This document shows, piece after piece, positions 31,279 to 39,771 of a DNA stretch of 64,000 bases (positions are counted from its first letter, which is position 1; the number at the start of each line of letters is the position of its first letter). The stretch is from JAPLZH01 sp964450345 (GTDB lineage Bacteria; Patescibacteriota; Minisyncoccia; Phycocordibacterales; PALSA-1337), in the NCBI GenBank assembly GCA_964450345.1, contig CAYVEL010000001.1, forward strand, positions 1-64,000, written 5' to 3'. The position numbers and the translations under genes are program-made. The notes under the pieces were generated by a model, which saw only the letters and a list, made by a program, of their open reading frames with translations, had not been told where the DNA came from and did not search any database.

Positions 31279-32265
31279 TTAATTTGATTTTAAAGTTTTA
31301 GTTGAATTCAAACGGCTCTCGAAAAAATTTACCAGACCTGCATAAGTCGAGCTAGCCATATTAGTTATATACTCGTCTCTAGTTTTAGGGTTAAGCATTA
31401 ATGGTTCATAAATGTACGCATACTCAATAAGCACACCAAGTGAGTCTAAAGTATTATATCTGCCAATCGCTATTAGATCCTGATCTTCTACTACCCCGTC
31501 TTTTTCCTGTAAGTGATTACTTGTACTAGCTATTTTAGAAAGCTCTATCATTAAATCCTTACCTAGAGCCACGCTTGCTTCAGAGTTAGAATATTGCTTC
31601 TCTGGTACGTATATAACAAAACCTTTAAATTTAGGCTTACCTGCTATCTTAGGATTATCATTAAAATGCACATGTAGAACTAAGTCGTAATTATTCTCAC
31701 TCGCCCATTTATTTATTCCATAAAGCTTAGTTGCCGAAGCAGATGGTGCTACACCATGAGCAGGACCATCTGTAATTATTTTTACTTTACCAGTTTGAGA
31801 TAAAGCAATCATTTGAGAATTCATTAACTTTCTCCAAACATTAATCTCATCCCATTTATTAGTAAAATAATTCTGAATCTCTGGAGCCCACTCTTTATCA
31901 TCACGAGCAAGCTTAACATCAAAATGTCTATCTAAATCAAGATAAGAAAAAAGTCTCTTGGCTAGAACAACGTTTAGTTCTCTTTCCTTCAAACCAGAAT
32001 ATTCTGTACCTCCGAAATTAGGTTCATGTCCTGGAACTATCAATACTTTTATTTTAGGAATCTTCTTAGGGTCTATTGGGAAAATATTTCTATCTACTGT
32101 TTTGTACTTAGAGATTAAATCGCTCGTTTTTGGCTTAACAGCAAAGAAAACAGAAGCTAAGTTCCCCCACCCTCCGTCATGTGGTATATTCCTATTTGTA
32201 AGGTAAATAGAAAGCAAAAGAGCTATTACAGCAATAACAGTCAGGATCCAGTGCTTTAATTTCAT
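31279..32265 (-). CDS. N-acetylmuramoyl-L-alanine amidase (Amidase_3 type), membrane-anchored
   Basis: 328 residues. N-terminal membrane helix (WILTVIAVIALLLSIYL, residues about 6-22), then a catalytic domain beginning KVLIVPGHEPNFGGTEYSGLKERELN (His of GHEP and Glu of ERELN as zinc ligands) and LVLHVHFND (third His ligand). VLIEYAYIYEP supplies the position of the catalytic Glu. It cleaves peptidoglycan stem peptides from muramic acid outside the membrane. A long insertion (DKEWAPEIQNYFTNKWDEIN to KITDGPAHG) sits between the motifs. Its start is 11 bp from the divergent mutM start. Confidence 0.85.
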   Translation of the reverse strand: MKLKHWILTVIAVIALLLSIYLTNRNIPHDGGWGNLASVFFAVKPKTSDLISKYKTVDRNIFPIDPKKIPKIKVLIVPGHEPNFGGTEYSGLKERELNVVLAKRLFSYLDLDRHFDVKLARDDKEWAPEIQNYFTNKWDEINVWRKLMNSQMIALSQTGKVKIITDGPAHGVAPSASATKLYGINKWASENNYDLVLHVHFNDNPKIAGKPKFKGFVIYVPEKQYSNSEASVALGKDLMIELSKIASTSNHLQEKDGVVEDQDLIAIGRYNTLDSLGVLIEYAYIYEPLMLNPKTRDEYITNMASSTYAGLVNFFESRLNSTKTLKSN

Positions 32266-32276
32266 TACTATATTTT

Positions 32277-33224
32277 ATGCCAGAATTACCAGAAGTCCAA
32301 ACTACAGTTAACGGTCTAAAGAGACTAATAGGAGAAAAAATCTCTGATATTTGGTCTGCTTATAATTCTAAATACTATAAAGGTAAGAAAACGGTTAAAG
32401 ACCCAGCGTATTTTGAAATCTTTAAAAAATCTGTAATTGGTTCAAAAATTACGAATGTCGAGAGAAGAGCAAAATATATTTTAATAGAACTAGATAGTGA
32501 CCAGACTATTGTTTGTCATATGAAAATGACTGGCCATTTTCTTTTAGGAAAATATATACGCTCCGATTCAGGCTGGACCGCTATCTCTCCAGCACCGCTC
32601 CGCGACCCCTTCAACCGCCATGTCAGGATGATGTTCACTTTTACTAAAAGTAAAAAGTTTCCGAATGATTCCGAAAATTTCGGAGCACAGCTCGCTTTCT
32701 GTGACACTAGAAAGTTCGGAAACTTCTTTTTAACTAAAGGCTCCATAGAAGATGCGAAAAATATCATAGAATTTAAGAAAATCGGACCGGAACCACTCGA
32801 TAAGAGTTTTACATTCGCTAAGTTCTCCGAAGCTTTGGAGGCTAAACCTAAGGGTAAAATAAAACCTACTCTTATGAATCAGGAGGTTATAGCTGGTATT
32901 GGAAATATCTATGCCGATGAAATACTATGGCGTGCCGGTGTACACCCAGAATCGACCACAGAGAAGATTAAGTCTGATAAATTAAAACTCATTTTCGAGG
33001 CAATGAAAGAAACCCTAGCCCATGGAATCTCTCTAGGCGGAGACTCTATGTCAGACTATAGAAACATCGATGGAGAAAAAGGAGGATTTCAAGAGACTCA
33101 TAAAGCCTATAGAAAAACCGGAGATAAATGCTCTAAGAAAAATTGTAGCGGTACAATAACCCGCAAAGTCATAGCCACCAGAAGCTCTCACTTCTGTAAT
33201 GTCCATCAAAAGTTATTTATCTAA
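32277..33224 (+). CDS. mutM: Formamidopyrimidine-DNA glycosylase
   Basis: A 315-residue protein starting MPELPEVQTTVNGL, where Pro1 and Glu2 are the catalytic residues after Met removal. KMTGHF, NQEVIAGIGNIYADEILWRAGVHP (H2TH motif) and the C-terminal zinc finger (CSKKNC...HFCNVHQ) complete the family. The zinc ligands are spaced C-x4-C / C-x2-H instead of the usual C-x2-C pairs. It removes 8-oxoguanine from DNA. It overlaps the convergent SpoU-family gene by 4 bp. Confidence 0.93.
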   Translation: MPELPEVQTTVNGLKRLIGEKISDIWSAYNSKYYKGKKTVKDPAYFEIFKKSVIGSKITNVERRAKYILIELDSDQTIVCHMKMTGHFLLGKYIRSDSGWTAISPAPLRDPFNRHVRMMFTFTKSKKFPNDSENFGAQLAFCDTRKFGNFFLTKGSIEDAKNIIEFKKIGPEPLDKSFTFAKFSEALEAKPKGKIKPTLMNQEVIAGIGNIYADEILWRAGVHPESTTEKIKSDKLKLIFEAMKETLAHGISLGGDSMSDYRNIDGEKGGFQETHKAYRKTGDKCSKKNCSGTITRKVIATRSSHFCNVHQKLFI

Positions 33225-33721
33225 ACATTCAAAATTCTAAACAGAGCAATTCCGAAAGAGACTGAAACATTTAGCGACTCCTTCTTCCCCTTCATTGGTA
33301 TTTCAGCGATTATGTCTGAGAGTTTTAACATATCCTTATCTACCCCCTCTACTTCATTTCCGAAAATAATCAGAACTGGACTATCTATTTTTTCTAAATC
33401 AATATCTTTATAATCTACAGAATTTTCAGCCTGTTCGATTGCTATAATCTTATATCCTTCCTTCTTTAATTTCTTAATTAATTTAATATTATCCTCCGCC
33501 ACGGTCCAAGAAACATTATTCTCCGCTCCGAGCGCCACTTTCGCCAAGTCACTTCTCTTTCTATTAAACCTATCTAAAGGAGATGGAGTATATCCAGAAA
33601 GGTAAATCTTAGAAATACCAAGAGCGTCAGATGTTCTAAACATTGATCCGACATTGTGCACACTTCTTATATTATGAAGTAGTATTTCTACCGCCTTCTC
33701 TGTTTTCTCTATATTTTTCAC
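33221..33721 (-). CDS. SpoU/TrmH-family RNA 2'-O-methyltransferase
   Basis: A 166-residue SPOUT protein. Motif 1 is LLHNIRSVHNVGSMFRTSDALG, motif 2 LIIFGNEVEGVDKDML and motif 3 IPMKGKKESLNVSVSFGIALF, forming the trefoil-knot SAM site. It methylates a ribose in tRNA or rRNA; at this length it resembles TrmH/TrmL-like enzymes without extra domains. The target cannot be named. Confidence 0.9.
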   Translation of the reverse strand: MKNIEKTEKAVEILLHNIRSVHNVGSMFRTSDALGISKIYLSGYTPSPLDRFNRKRSDLAKVALGAENNVSWTVAEDNIKLIKKLKKEGYKIIAIEQAENSVDYKDIDLEKIDSPVLIIFGNEVEGVDKDMLKLSDIIAEIPMKGKKESLNVSVSFGIALFRILNV

Positions 33722-33796
33722 CCCGTCATAATAGCAGAAATTGAATTTTTAGCCATTTATGGTATGATTTTTCTCACCGTTCGTGAAAAGTGTTAT

Positions 33797-33872
33797 GCGC
33801 CCATAGCTCAGGCGGTAGAGCACCTGCCTTTTAAGCAGAGGGTCGCAGGTTCGAGTCCTGCTGGGCGCACCA
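33797..33872 (+). tRNA. tRNA-Lys (anticodon TTT), CCA encoded
   Basis: Acceptor GCGCCCA/TGGGCGC, D-arm AGCTCAGGCGGTAGAGC, anticodon loop CTTTTAA, T-arm GCAGGTTCGAGTCCTGC, discriminator A followed by genomic CCA. A TATGAT -10 lies upstream near 33760. Confidence 0.95.
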
Positions 33873-33875
33873 AAC

Positions 33876-33939
33876 AAAACTAAAAAGGCTGTTTTCTAGA
33901 GACTTATAATCGTCTCAAGAAAACAGCCTTTTTAGTTTT
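33876..33939. repeat. tRNA-tail hairpin (type II), after tRNA-Lys
   Basis: A 22-bp outer stem (33876-33897 with 33918-33939), an A-A mismatch (33898/33917), inner stem GAGAC/GTCTC and loop TTATAATC (33904-33911). Stem sequences differ from the two other copies by paired changes, but the loop and mismatch are kept. It lies between tRNA-Lys and the convergent holA gene. Confidence 0.9.
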
Positions 33940-33952
33940 TTGGAAAAATCGT

Positions 33953-34669
33953 TTAAATCTTTAGAATAAAATTCTCAAGCGCCAGACTAAGCTCCACCCC
34001 CTCTTTTCTAGACTCATGATAATTCATTAGTAATTCAGTGAGTTTGTTTTTAATGTCTTTTGCTGGCCATTTCTTTAAAGCGTTTTTTGATTTACTAAAG
34101 ACGAATGGATTAAGTCCTGACTCTCCTGCTGTATTACAGCTTTCAGCTAGAGCCAGGGCTTTAAACTGCCAGAAGATAATTCCAGAAAGCTGTTCTGGTT
34201 CACTTCCCCTCTCAAGAGCTTCTCGATAAAGCATCCAAGCGCCAATATTATCTCTATTTAAAATTTTCTCAGTTAAACTAAAAACATTAAACTCATCCTT
34301 CTTAGCAGATTTCTCTTTGGATAATTCCTGGGTTTTTTCTGAATGCTTCTCAATTTTTGTTAAATCCTTCGCAGACAAATCTCCTTCTCTAACTATAAAT
34401 ATATTTTTTGATTCAGCGATTTTCTTAAGTTCTGAAGCACCAGATAGATCAGATTCTTTATGGAAAAGCACCCCGTCCAGAAGCACGATAAACTTATTTT
34501 CAAAAAGACCCTGCCCTCCCACATATTCATCTATATTTAAACCAGCTAAATTCTCAGCATCAATACGCACAAAAGCGCTATCAGGCTTCTTCAGTCTAAG
34601 TGTCTCAATAATTCCGTTAGTCTTCTCGACTATTTTCTCTCTGTCTGTTCCGTAAAATAAATAAATCAC
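33953..34669 (-). CDS. holA: DNA polymerase III delta subunit
   Basis: About 238 residues, short for HolA (usually 320-340). The N-terminal VIYLFYGTDREKIVEKTNGI and FENKFIVLLDGVLF match the degenerate AAA+ start of delta. The C-terminal NIGAWMLYREALERGSEPEQLSGIIFWQFKALAL and ENFILKI match the clamp-loader collar domain. It opens the DnaN clamp. I chose GTG at 34669 because TATAAT ends just upstream; the longer frame to 34693 starts with TTG inside that box and the upstream terminator. Confidence 0.8.
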   Translation of the reverse strand: MIYLFYGTDREKIVEKTNGIIETLRLKKPDSAFVRIDAENLAGLNIDEYVGGQGLFENKFIVLLDGVLFHKESDLSGASELKKIAESKNIFIVREGDLSAKDLTKIEKHSEKTQELSKEKSAKKDEFNVFSLTEKILNRDNIGAWMLYREALERGSEPEQLSGIIFWQFKALALAESCNTAGESGLNPFVFSKSKNALKKWPAKDIKNKLTELLMNYHESRKEGVELSLALENFILKI

Positions 34670-34690
34670 CCTTTGATTATATACCCAAAA

Positions 34691-34717
34691 CAAAACACCA
34701 GGAACTCTGGTGTTTTG
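34691..34717 (-). terminator. gpmA terminator
   Basis: CAAAACACCAG-AGTTC-CTGGTGTTTTG on the minus strand followed by TTTTGGG, 35 bp past the gpmA stop. Its T-run abuts the holA promoter. Confidence 0.8.
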
Positions 34718-34751
34718 TCATTTATATTGTGTTTTAAAAACTACCCCAACT

Positions 34752-35501
34752 CTATTTCTTAACCTTCCCTTGATTAGCCACCGCTTCCATAGCCTTCTTA
34801 ACAGTCTCTTCGTCTCCTATGAAATACTTCTTAATAAAGTTTAAATTATCATCTAGTTCGTAAACCATTGGAATTCCTGTTGGCATATTAAATTCTAGAA
34901 TATCAGCCTCTGACATATTTTCGATATATTTAACAAGTGAACGAAGACTGTTTCCGTGTGCTGCAACAATAATATTTTTTCCGGCTTCAAGTTCAGGTAC
35001 TATCTCCTCTTTCCAGTAAGGTAGTGTTCTGGCAAGAGTATCTTTTAATGATTCTGATAGTGGAATTTCTTCTTTCTTTAAATCTTGATATAGAGGATCT
35101 TTTCCAGGATACATCTCATCGCTCTCACTTAGCTTTGGTGGTGGTACATCATAACTTCTTCTCCAAATTTTTACTTGATCTTCACCATACTTAACAGCTG
35201 TTTCTGCTTTATTTAGACCCTGAAGTGCACCATAGTGTCTCTCATTAAGCTTCCAAGATTTTCTAACTTCAATATTTTTCTCTCCTAATTCTTCGAGAAC
35301 AATATCAAGAGTATGATTAGCTCTTAAAAGAACTGAAGTAAAAGCTAAATCAAAAGAATAACCGGCATTCTTTAAAGCCTTTCCTGCTTCATGAGCCTCC
35401 TTAATTCCTTTTTCTGATAAGTCGACATTCACCCAGCCACAGAATCTATTTTCCTGATTCCAAGCGCTTTCACCGTGTCTAATAAAAACTATTTTTTTCA
35501 T
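34752..35501 (-). CDS. gpmA: 2,3-bisphosphoglycerate-dependent phosphoglycerate mutase
   Basis: A 249-residue full-length enzyme: [21 protein letters not shown] holds the catalytic [18 protein letters not shown] the second Arg, [19 protein letters not shown] the conserved Glu/Arg/Tyr, and [15 protein letters not shown] the second His. It interconverts 3- and 2-phosphoglycerate in glycolysis. It lies 58 bp after polA on the same strand and ends at a terminator. Confidence 0.95.
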   Translation of the reverse strand: MKKIVFIRHGESAWNQENRFCGWVNVDLSEKGIKEAHEAGKALKNAGYSFDLAFTSVLLRANHTLDIVLEELGEKNIEVRKSWKLNERHYGALQGLNKAETAVKYGEDQVKIWRRSYDVPPPKLSESDEMYPGKDPLYQDLKKEEIPLSESLKDTLARTLPYWKEEIVPELEAGKNIIVAAHGNSLRSLVKYIENMSEADILEFNMPTGIPMVYELDDNLNFIKKYFIGDEETVKKAMEAVANQGKVKK

Positions 35502-35559
35502 ATTTTTAAAATTAATATTCGAATTATACCTAAAAAAGGCTTTTTAAAACAAGTCCTTT

Positions 35560-37977
35560 CTACATTTCTCCCCAACTATTCCCTATTTCATATTCTGCTT
35601 TACAAACTACCCCTTTAGTTAAATCTTTAGAAACTGTATTTTCCATAATATCTTTAATTTCCTTTGCTATCTTTTCAGCAATATTTTCTTTAACCTCTAA
35701 AACTAGTTCGTCGTGCACTTGCATTAGTATCTTTACATCATCACTTAACTTTTCCTTAACTAGATACTCATATATTTTAACCATAGCAAGCTTAACAATA
35801 TCAGCCTCTGTTCCCTGTATTGGAGCATTAATAGCCATTCTCTCTGACATTGCTCTAATAAAAGGCACTTTGGAATTAATACCTTCGAAATATCTTCTGC
35901 GGCCGAATAAAGTTACCGCGTAACCTGTTCTGGCCGTCTCTGCTTTAACTTTTTCTAAATAATTAGCTAGACCGTTAAATGTCTCGAAATAATTATTATA
36001 GAATTCCTGCGCCGCTTTTCTGTCTCCCCCAATATTCTGTTTCAAAGCATTAACACCCATTCCATACATCACACCGAAGTTAATAACCTTTGCTTTATTT
36101 CTCATCTCTTTGGTAACTTCGCTTGCTGGAATTTTAAATACTCTCGCAGCTACTTCTGTATGAACGTCTCTATCTTCCCTAAAAATCTCTAACATGTTTT
36201 CGTCTTCAGAAAGAAAAGCTGCTACTCGAATCTCTATTTGTGAATAATCTAGGGAAACTATTTTAAAACCCTTTTCAGCAATAAACGCATTTCTAATTTT
36301 TCTACCCGCTTCGCTCTTAATAGGTATATTCTGTAAATTAGGATTAGAAGACGACATTCTACCAGTAGTAGTTCCTGTCTGTTCAAAATGAGCATGAATT
36401 CTGCCATCCAGAGTAACTAGAGTTGGTAATGTGTCTATATATGTATTAACAAGCTTTGATAGCTCTCTGTGATCTAAAATAAGGGAGATTATAGGATGCG
36501 AATCCTTCATCTTTTGTAATTCTGATTCTTTTGTAGACTTTGCGCCTGTAGCGGTTTTCTTTACCTTTGTACCACCGAGCATCATCTTATCGAAAAGCAC
36601 TTCCCCGAGCTGTTTAGGTGAAGCAATATTAAATTCTACTCCAGCCATTTCCCAGATCTTTTTCTCTAGATTTTTAATTTCTGCGTGATATTCCTCTCCG
36701 AGTTTTTTTAAATATTCTGTGTCTACCTTAACCCCGTTCTTTTCCATTACTTCTACTACGGGAATGAGAGGAATTTCTATATCTTCATATACCTTAGAAA
36801 TTCCTCTCGTCTTTATTTCTTCATTAATTACTCTTTCAGCTTCTTTAATATTTTCTGTGGCTGTAATTTTTAAAATATCCTCTGCTGTTGGATTTGTGTA
36901 GTTTGAATCCAGAAGCCATGCGCCGATCTGAAGTCTTTTAAAATCAGCTGTTGATATAGCTGAAATATCTACATTAGCAGAAGTAATGCCGTCGGGAGAT
37001 TCTATTCCTTCAGAATCTTTAGAGGATTTTTTAGCACTTTTCGGAGCAGGTTCTCCTTTTACAAAAGCTTTAACACGATCAATAAGAGAGCGAAATTCTA
37101 AGTCTCTGTATAGATTTTCTGTCTCTTCTACATTTACTGCTTCTCTCCAATTTTTTTCTGGAAGAACGAAGTCTATTGGTGCATCTCTTCTTATAGTAGC
37201 GAGAACTTTTGAGAACATTGCCTCATCCTCTCCCTTTTCTAGAAGCTCAATTACTCTATCTTTAAAACCAGCGTCTTTAAATTCTTTTCTATTCTTTTTT
37301 AATTTTCTATAAATATTATCTAGATCTCCAAACTTTAATATCAAATCAGTAGCGGTCTTTTCACCAATACCAGAAATTCCAATAATATTATCAGAAGTAT
37401 CTCCGCGTAGACCTTTATAATCCACTAAAAGTTTAGGTTCAAATCCGAAACGCTCTTTCACTCCATCTTCGTCATACAGAGTGGTTTCTTTAATCCCTTT
37501 TTTAGGTGTGTAAACCTGAATCCTCTTTCCTTCAATAAGCTGAAGAGTATCCATATCACCCGAAGCAATAATAATATCTACATCAGGATATTTTTCCTTT
37601 ACCTGTTCAACAATAGTTCCGAGCATATCATCAGCCTCAAATCCGGGCTTATCATATTCGGGAATTCCCCAAGCATGAAAAACATCTCTCGAACGCTTAA
37701 TCTGAGAAATTAATTCTGGATCAGCTTTCTTTCTGCCCGCTTTGTATTCCTTATACACCTCATGTCTGTGAGTAGGCTGTGGAAGATCGTAACAAGCGAC
37801 AATATAATCTGGATGAAGCTTATCTATAATATTCATTATCATCAGAGACAGACCATAGAGAGCACCAGTAGCCTCGCCTTTACTTGAGGCAAAATCTGGA
37901 AGCGCATGATAAGCACGATGAAGAATCGCGTGAGTATCTAAAAGCACCAGCTTTTTTCTGTTCTGTTCTTTAGCCAT
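35560..37977 (-). CDS. polA: DNA polymerase I with reduced proofreading domain
   Basis: 805 residues. 5'-3' exonuclease domain at 1 to about 300 (LLDTHAILHRAYHALP, YEADD-type FEADDMLGTI, GLRGDTSDNIIGISGIGEKTA). Polymerase domain from about 400: motif A VSLDYSQIEIRVAAFL, motif B RNKAKVINFGVMYGMG, motif C QVHDELVLEV. Between them only about 100 residues remain and I see no DxE, D or YxxxD exonuclease motifs, so 3'-5' proofreading is probably absent, as in Taq polymerase. It removes primers and fills gaps. It follows tsaE by 21 bp. Confidence 0.94.
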   Translation of the reverse strand: MAKEQNRKKLVLLDTHAILHRAYHALPDFASSKGEATGALYGLSLMIMNIIDKLHPDYIVACYDLPQPTHRHEVYKEYKAGRKKADPELISQIKRSRDVFHAWGIPEYDKPGFEADDMLGTIVEQVKEKYPDVDIIIASGDMDTLQLIEGKRIQVYTPKKGIKETTLYDEDGVKERFGFEPKLLVDYKGLRGDTSDNIIGISGIGEKTATDLILKFGDLDNIYRKLKKNRKEFKDAGFKDRVIELLEKGEDEAMFSKVLATIRRDAPIDFVLPEKNWREAVNVEETENLYRDLEFRSLIDRVKAFVKGEPAPKSAKKSSKDSEGIESPDGITSANVDISAISTADFKRLQIGAWLLDSNYTNPTAEDILKITATENIKEAERVINEEIKTRGISKVYEDIEIPLIPVVEVMEKNGVKVDTEYLKKLGEEYHAEIKNLEKKIWEMAGVEFNIASPKQLGEVLFDKMMLGGTKVKKTATGAKSTKESELQKMKDSHPIISLILDHRELSKLVNTYIDTLPTLVTLDGRIHAHFEQTGTTTGRMSSSNPNLQNIPIKSEAGRKIRNAFIAEKGFKIVSLDYSQIEIRVAAFLSEDENMLEIFREDRDVHTEVAARVFKIPASEVTKEMRNKAKVINFGVMYGMGVNALKQNIGGDRKAAQEFYNNYFETFNGLANYLEKVKAETARTGYAVTLFGRRRYFEGINSKVPFIRAMSERMAINAPIQGTEADIVKLAMVKIYEYLVKEKLSDDVKILMQVHDELVLEVKENIAEKIAKEIKDIMENTVSKDLTKGVVCKAEYEIGNSWGEM

Positions 37978-37998
37978 AATTAGGCTAAGTATATCAGA

Positions 37999-38445
37999 CT
38001 AGTAATTTACTTCCCTCTTGTCTGTTTCCAGATGTTTAAACGTAATTTTATAAGCGTTTTTAGGAATTGATAGAGCCACTTTCTCAGGCCATTCAATAAA
38101 AATAATGTTCTTTGAATCTTTAATTAAATCGTTCCATTTCAAAGCTTCCATTTCTGTATCACTGTTTAATCTATAAGCATCAATATGAATCATTCTCTCC
38201 CATCTCTCATGATTTAATGAATGAATTCTTTCAATAATAAAAGTCGGACTAATCACTCGTCCTTCTGCTTTTAATTCTTTTGCAATATTCTGAACGAAAG
38301 TGGTTTTACCTGCACCCAAATCACCAGAAAGCGCCACCACTAAAGCACCCCTGTCTTCTGTTTTTAAATTATTTTCTAGGAATGTTAAATACTCTGTAGC
38401 AAAATCCGCCATTTCTGAAGCGCTATTTATAACTTTCGAAATCAT
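37999..38445 (-). CDS. tsaE: tRNA t6A modification ATPase TsaE
   Basis: A 148-residue P-loop protein: VVALSGDLGAGKTTFVQNIAKEL (Walker A), VISPTFIIERIHSL, IDAYRL and IIFIEWPEKV match TsaE (YjeE). It works with TsaB, TsaC and TsaD to make t6A37 in ANN-decoding tRNAs. It heads the tsaE-polA-gpmA gene string on the minus strand. Confidence 0.93.
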   Translation of the reverse strand: MISKVINSASEMADFATEYLTFLENNLKTEDRGALVVALSGDLGAGKTTFVQNIAKELKAEGRVISPTFIIERIHSLNHERWERMIHIDAYRLNSDTEMEALKWNDLIKDSKNIIFIEWPEKVALSIPKNAYKITFKHLETDKREVNY

Positions 38446-38479
38446 ATTTATATACTAAAGGATTATAGACAAAAAGAAA

Positions 38480-38506
38480 GCCCCGCGAACATGAAGTTCG
38501 CGGGGC
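38480..38506 (-). terminator. Terminator of lipoprotein gene
   Basis: GCCCCGCGAAC-TTCAT-GTTCGCGGGGC on the minus strand followed by TTTCTTTTTG, 24 bp past the stop. Confidence 0.9.
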
Positions 38507-38530
38507 CCACTATGAAACCAACATTAAACA

Positions 38531-39556
38531 TCAATTCGGATCGTGCAAATATGCGCCGTCCGTTGAGTTGAAACCATCACCGAGCTGCCACCGTTTTTTA
38601 TACACCACAGGACGTTCATCCACGGATGTATTATTTTCGGTAACTTCTTCAGTGATAGTCGAAGAGTTCGAGCGGGGATCATAAGTCACACTCGTATTTC
38701 CATATCCCCCTTTTTCCCTGTAGATGTATCTTCCAGATGAACCATCATAAAAGGTGAAACTGCTTTGAGGAGGCTGAGGGGCCAGTTCGTTCCCACCAAG
38801 TTCACGAACCTGTCCAGAAACCACACGAGTCCTTGTGTGGGTGGATGATGAGTAAGAATTTTTATTTTCCTCCACCACCCCATTACCACGAACCACGGGC
38901 TCGTAATAATTTCCGCGACCGTCAGAATAACCAACAGTAACGCTCGCACTCGCAGAAACACCACCAGAGAAGCGAGATCCGCCGCTGCCACTCCAAGTGT
39001 ATGGGGTCGTGCTACTCCAAGAGTAGTTACCACTTCCCCTCGACTCATAGTGATCACCACGACGATGTCCGCGAGGTGCCGGTTGGCTATTGTTTTCGTA
39101 AGCATCCGGATTACCCTGCACCACATAAACAATCTGCGGAGGCGGCGCCTGAGGAGGAACCTGCAAAGCTTCACCAGCACTGATCCGGCGAACCGCCTCA
39201 GCCCTTCCGTAGTTCCCAGAATTAACCGAAACATTGTTTGACGGAGCTAAAGCAGAAGCAGAATTGGTTTCAGAAACCACCGCCGGCGCAGAATTAGAAA
39301 CGGGTGCCTGAACGGGTGCTGGAGCTTGTGTAGGCGTAGGTTTTGGAGCCGATACCGGAACAACAGGAGTCTGCATTCCTTCATGTGCCGAAGTCACAGG
39401 GACATCGGGACGCGTAGGAGGAGCCACTTGTTTCGTTCCAGTAAACTCCGATGGACGGTTACTAGAAAACTTAACCGCCCGACCACCATCACCAATACAA
39501 CCAACTAAAGTAATCGAGCAAACGATTACCACTGAATTAATGAATATTGTTTTCAT
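38531..39556 (-). CDS. Secreted lipoprotein, Pro/Ser/Gly-rich, unknown function
   Basis: 341 residues. The signal peptide MKTIFINSVVIVCSITLVGC ends in a lipobox (LVGC) predicting lipid attachment at Cys20. A long Pro/Ala/Ser/Val linker follows (about 40-110), then GEALQVPPQAPPPQIVYVVQG, a His/Arg-rich patch (GHRRGDHYESRG), Ser/Gly/Tyr-rich beta-like sequence and a Thr-rich end. No domain is recognised. Its GC content and codon choice are clearly higher-GC than the neighbouring core genes, suggesting transfer or special expression. A nested hairpin occupies its 5' leader. Confidence 0.65.
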   Translation of the reverse strand: MKTIFINSVVIVCSITLVGCIGDGGRAVKFSSNRPSEFTGTKQVAPPTRPDVPVTSAHEGMQTPVVPVSAPKPTPTQAPAPVQAPVSNSAPAVVSETNSASALAPSNNVSVNSGNYGRAEAVRRISAGEALQVPPQAPPPQIVYVVQGNPDAYENNSQPAPRGHRRGDHYESRGSGNYSWSSTTPYTWSGSGGSRFSGGVSASASVTVGYSDGRGNYYEPVVRGNGVVEENKNSYSSSTHTRTRVVSGQVRELGGNELAPQPPQSSFTFYDGSSGRYIYREKGGYGNTSVTYDPRSNSSTITEEVTENNTSVDERPVVYKKRWQLGDGFNSTDGAYLHDPN

Positions 39557-39587
39557 ATTTTAAAGACCATTCGTTTCAATCATTTTT

Positions 39588-39645
39588 GGGTATCTTTTTC
39601 TGTTTTCACACACCAACAGGGTGTGTGAACTAACCGTGAATACCC
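39588..39645 (-). promoter_or_regulatory. Nested hairpin in the 5' leader of the lipoprotein gene
   Basis: On the minus strand GGGTAT (39645-39640) pairs with ATACCC (39593-39588). Inside, TTCACACACC pairs with GGTGTGTGAA (39629-39620/39614-39605) around a short loop. It lies 30-90 nt before the ATG and is not followed by a T-run, so a regulatory or stabilising RNA element fits better than a terminator. Confidence 0.5.
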
Positions 39646-39756
39646 CTTTTCTTATTTACTCATATTATACCATATATATTAAAATAAATCAATAGGTTAA
39701 AACCCCTTAAAATAAGGGTAATTTCCACTAATTAACTGCCTATTCTATTCATAGTG

Positions 39757-39765
39757 TGATAAAAT
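39757..39765 (+). promoter_or_regulatory. pilB extended -10, leaderless
   Basis: TGATAAAAT ends 6 nt before the ATG at 39772. There is no ribosome-binding site. Confidence 0.65.
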
Positions 39766-39771
39766 TTAGAC

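Noticed and set aside
38686..39508. Several 60-182 codon ORFs overlapping the lipoprotein gene
   Set aside because: Other-frame shadows in a GC-richer gene; the lipobox-bearing frame with a terminator is the real one.
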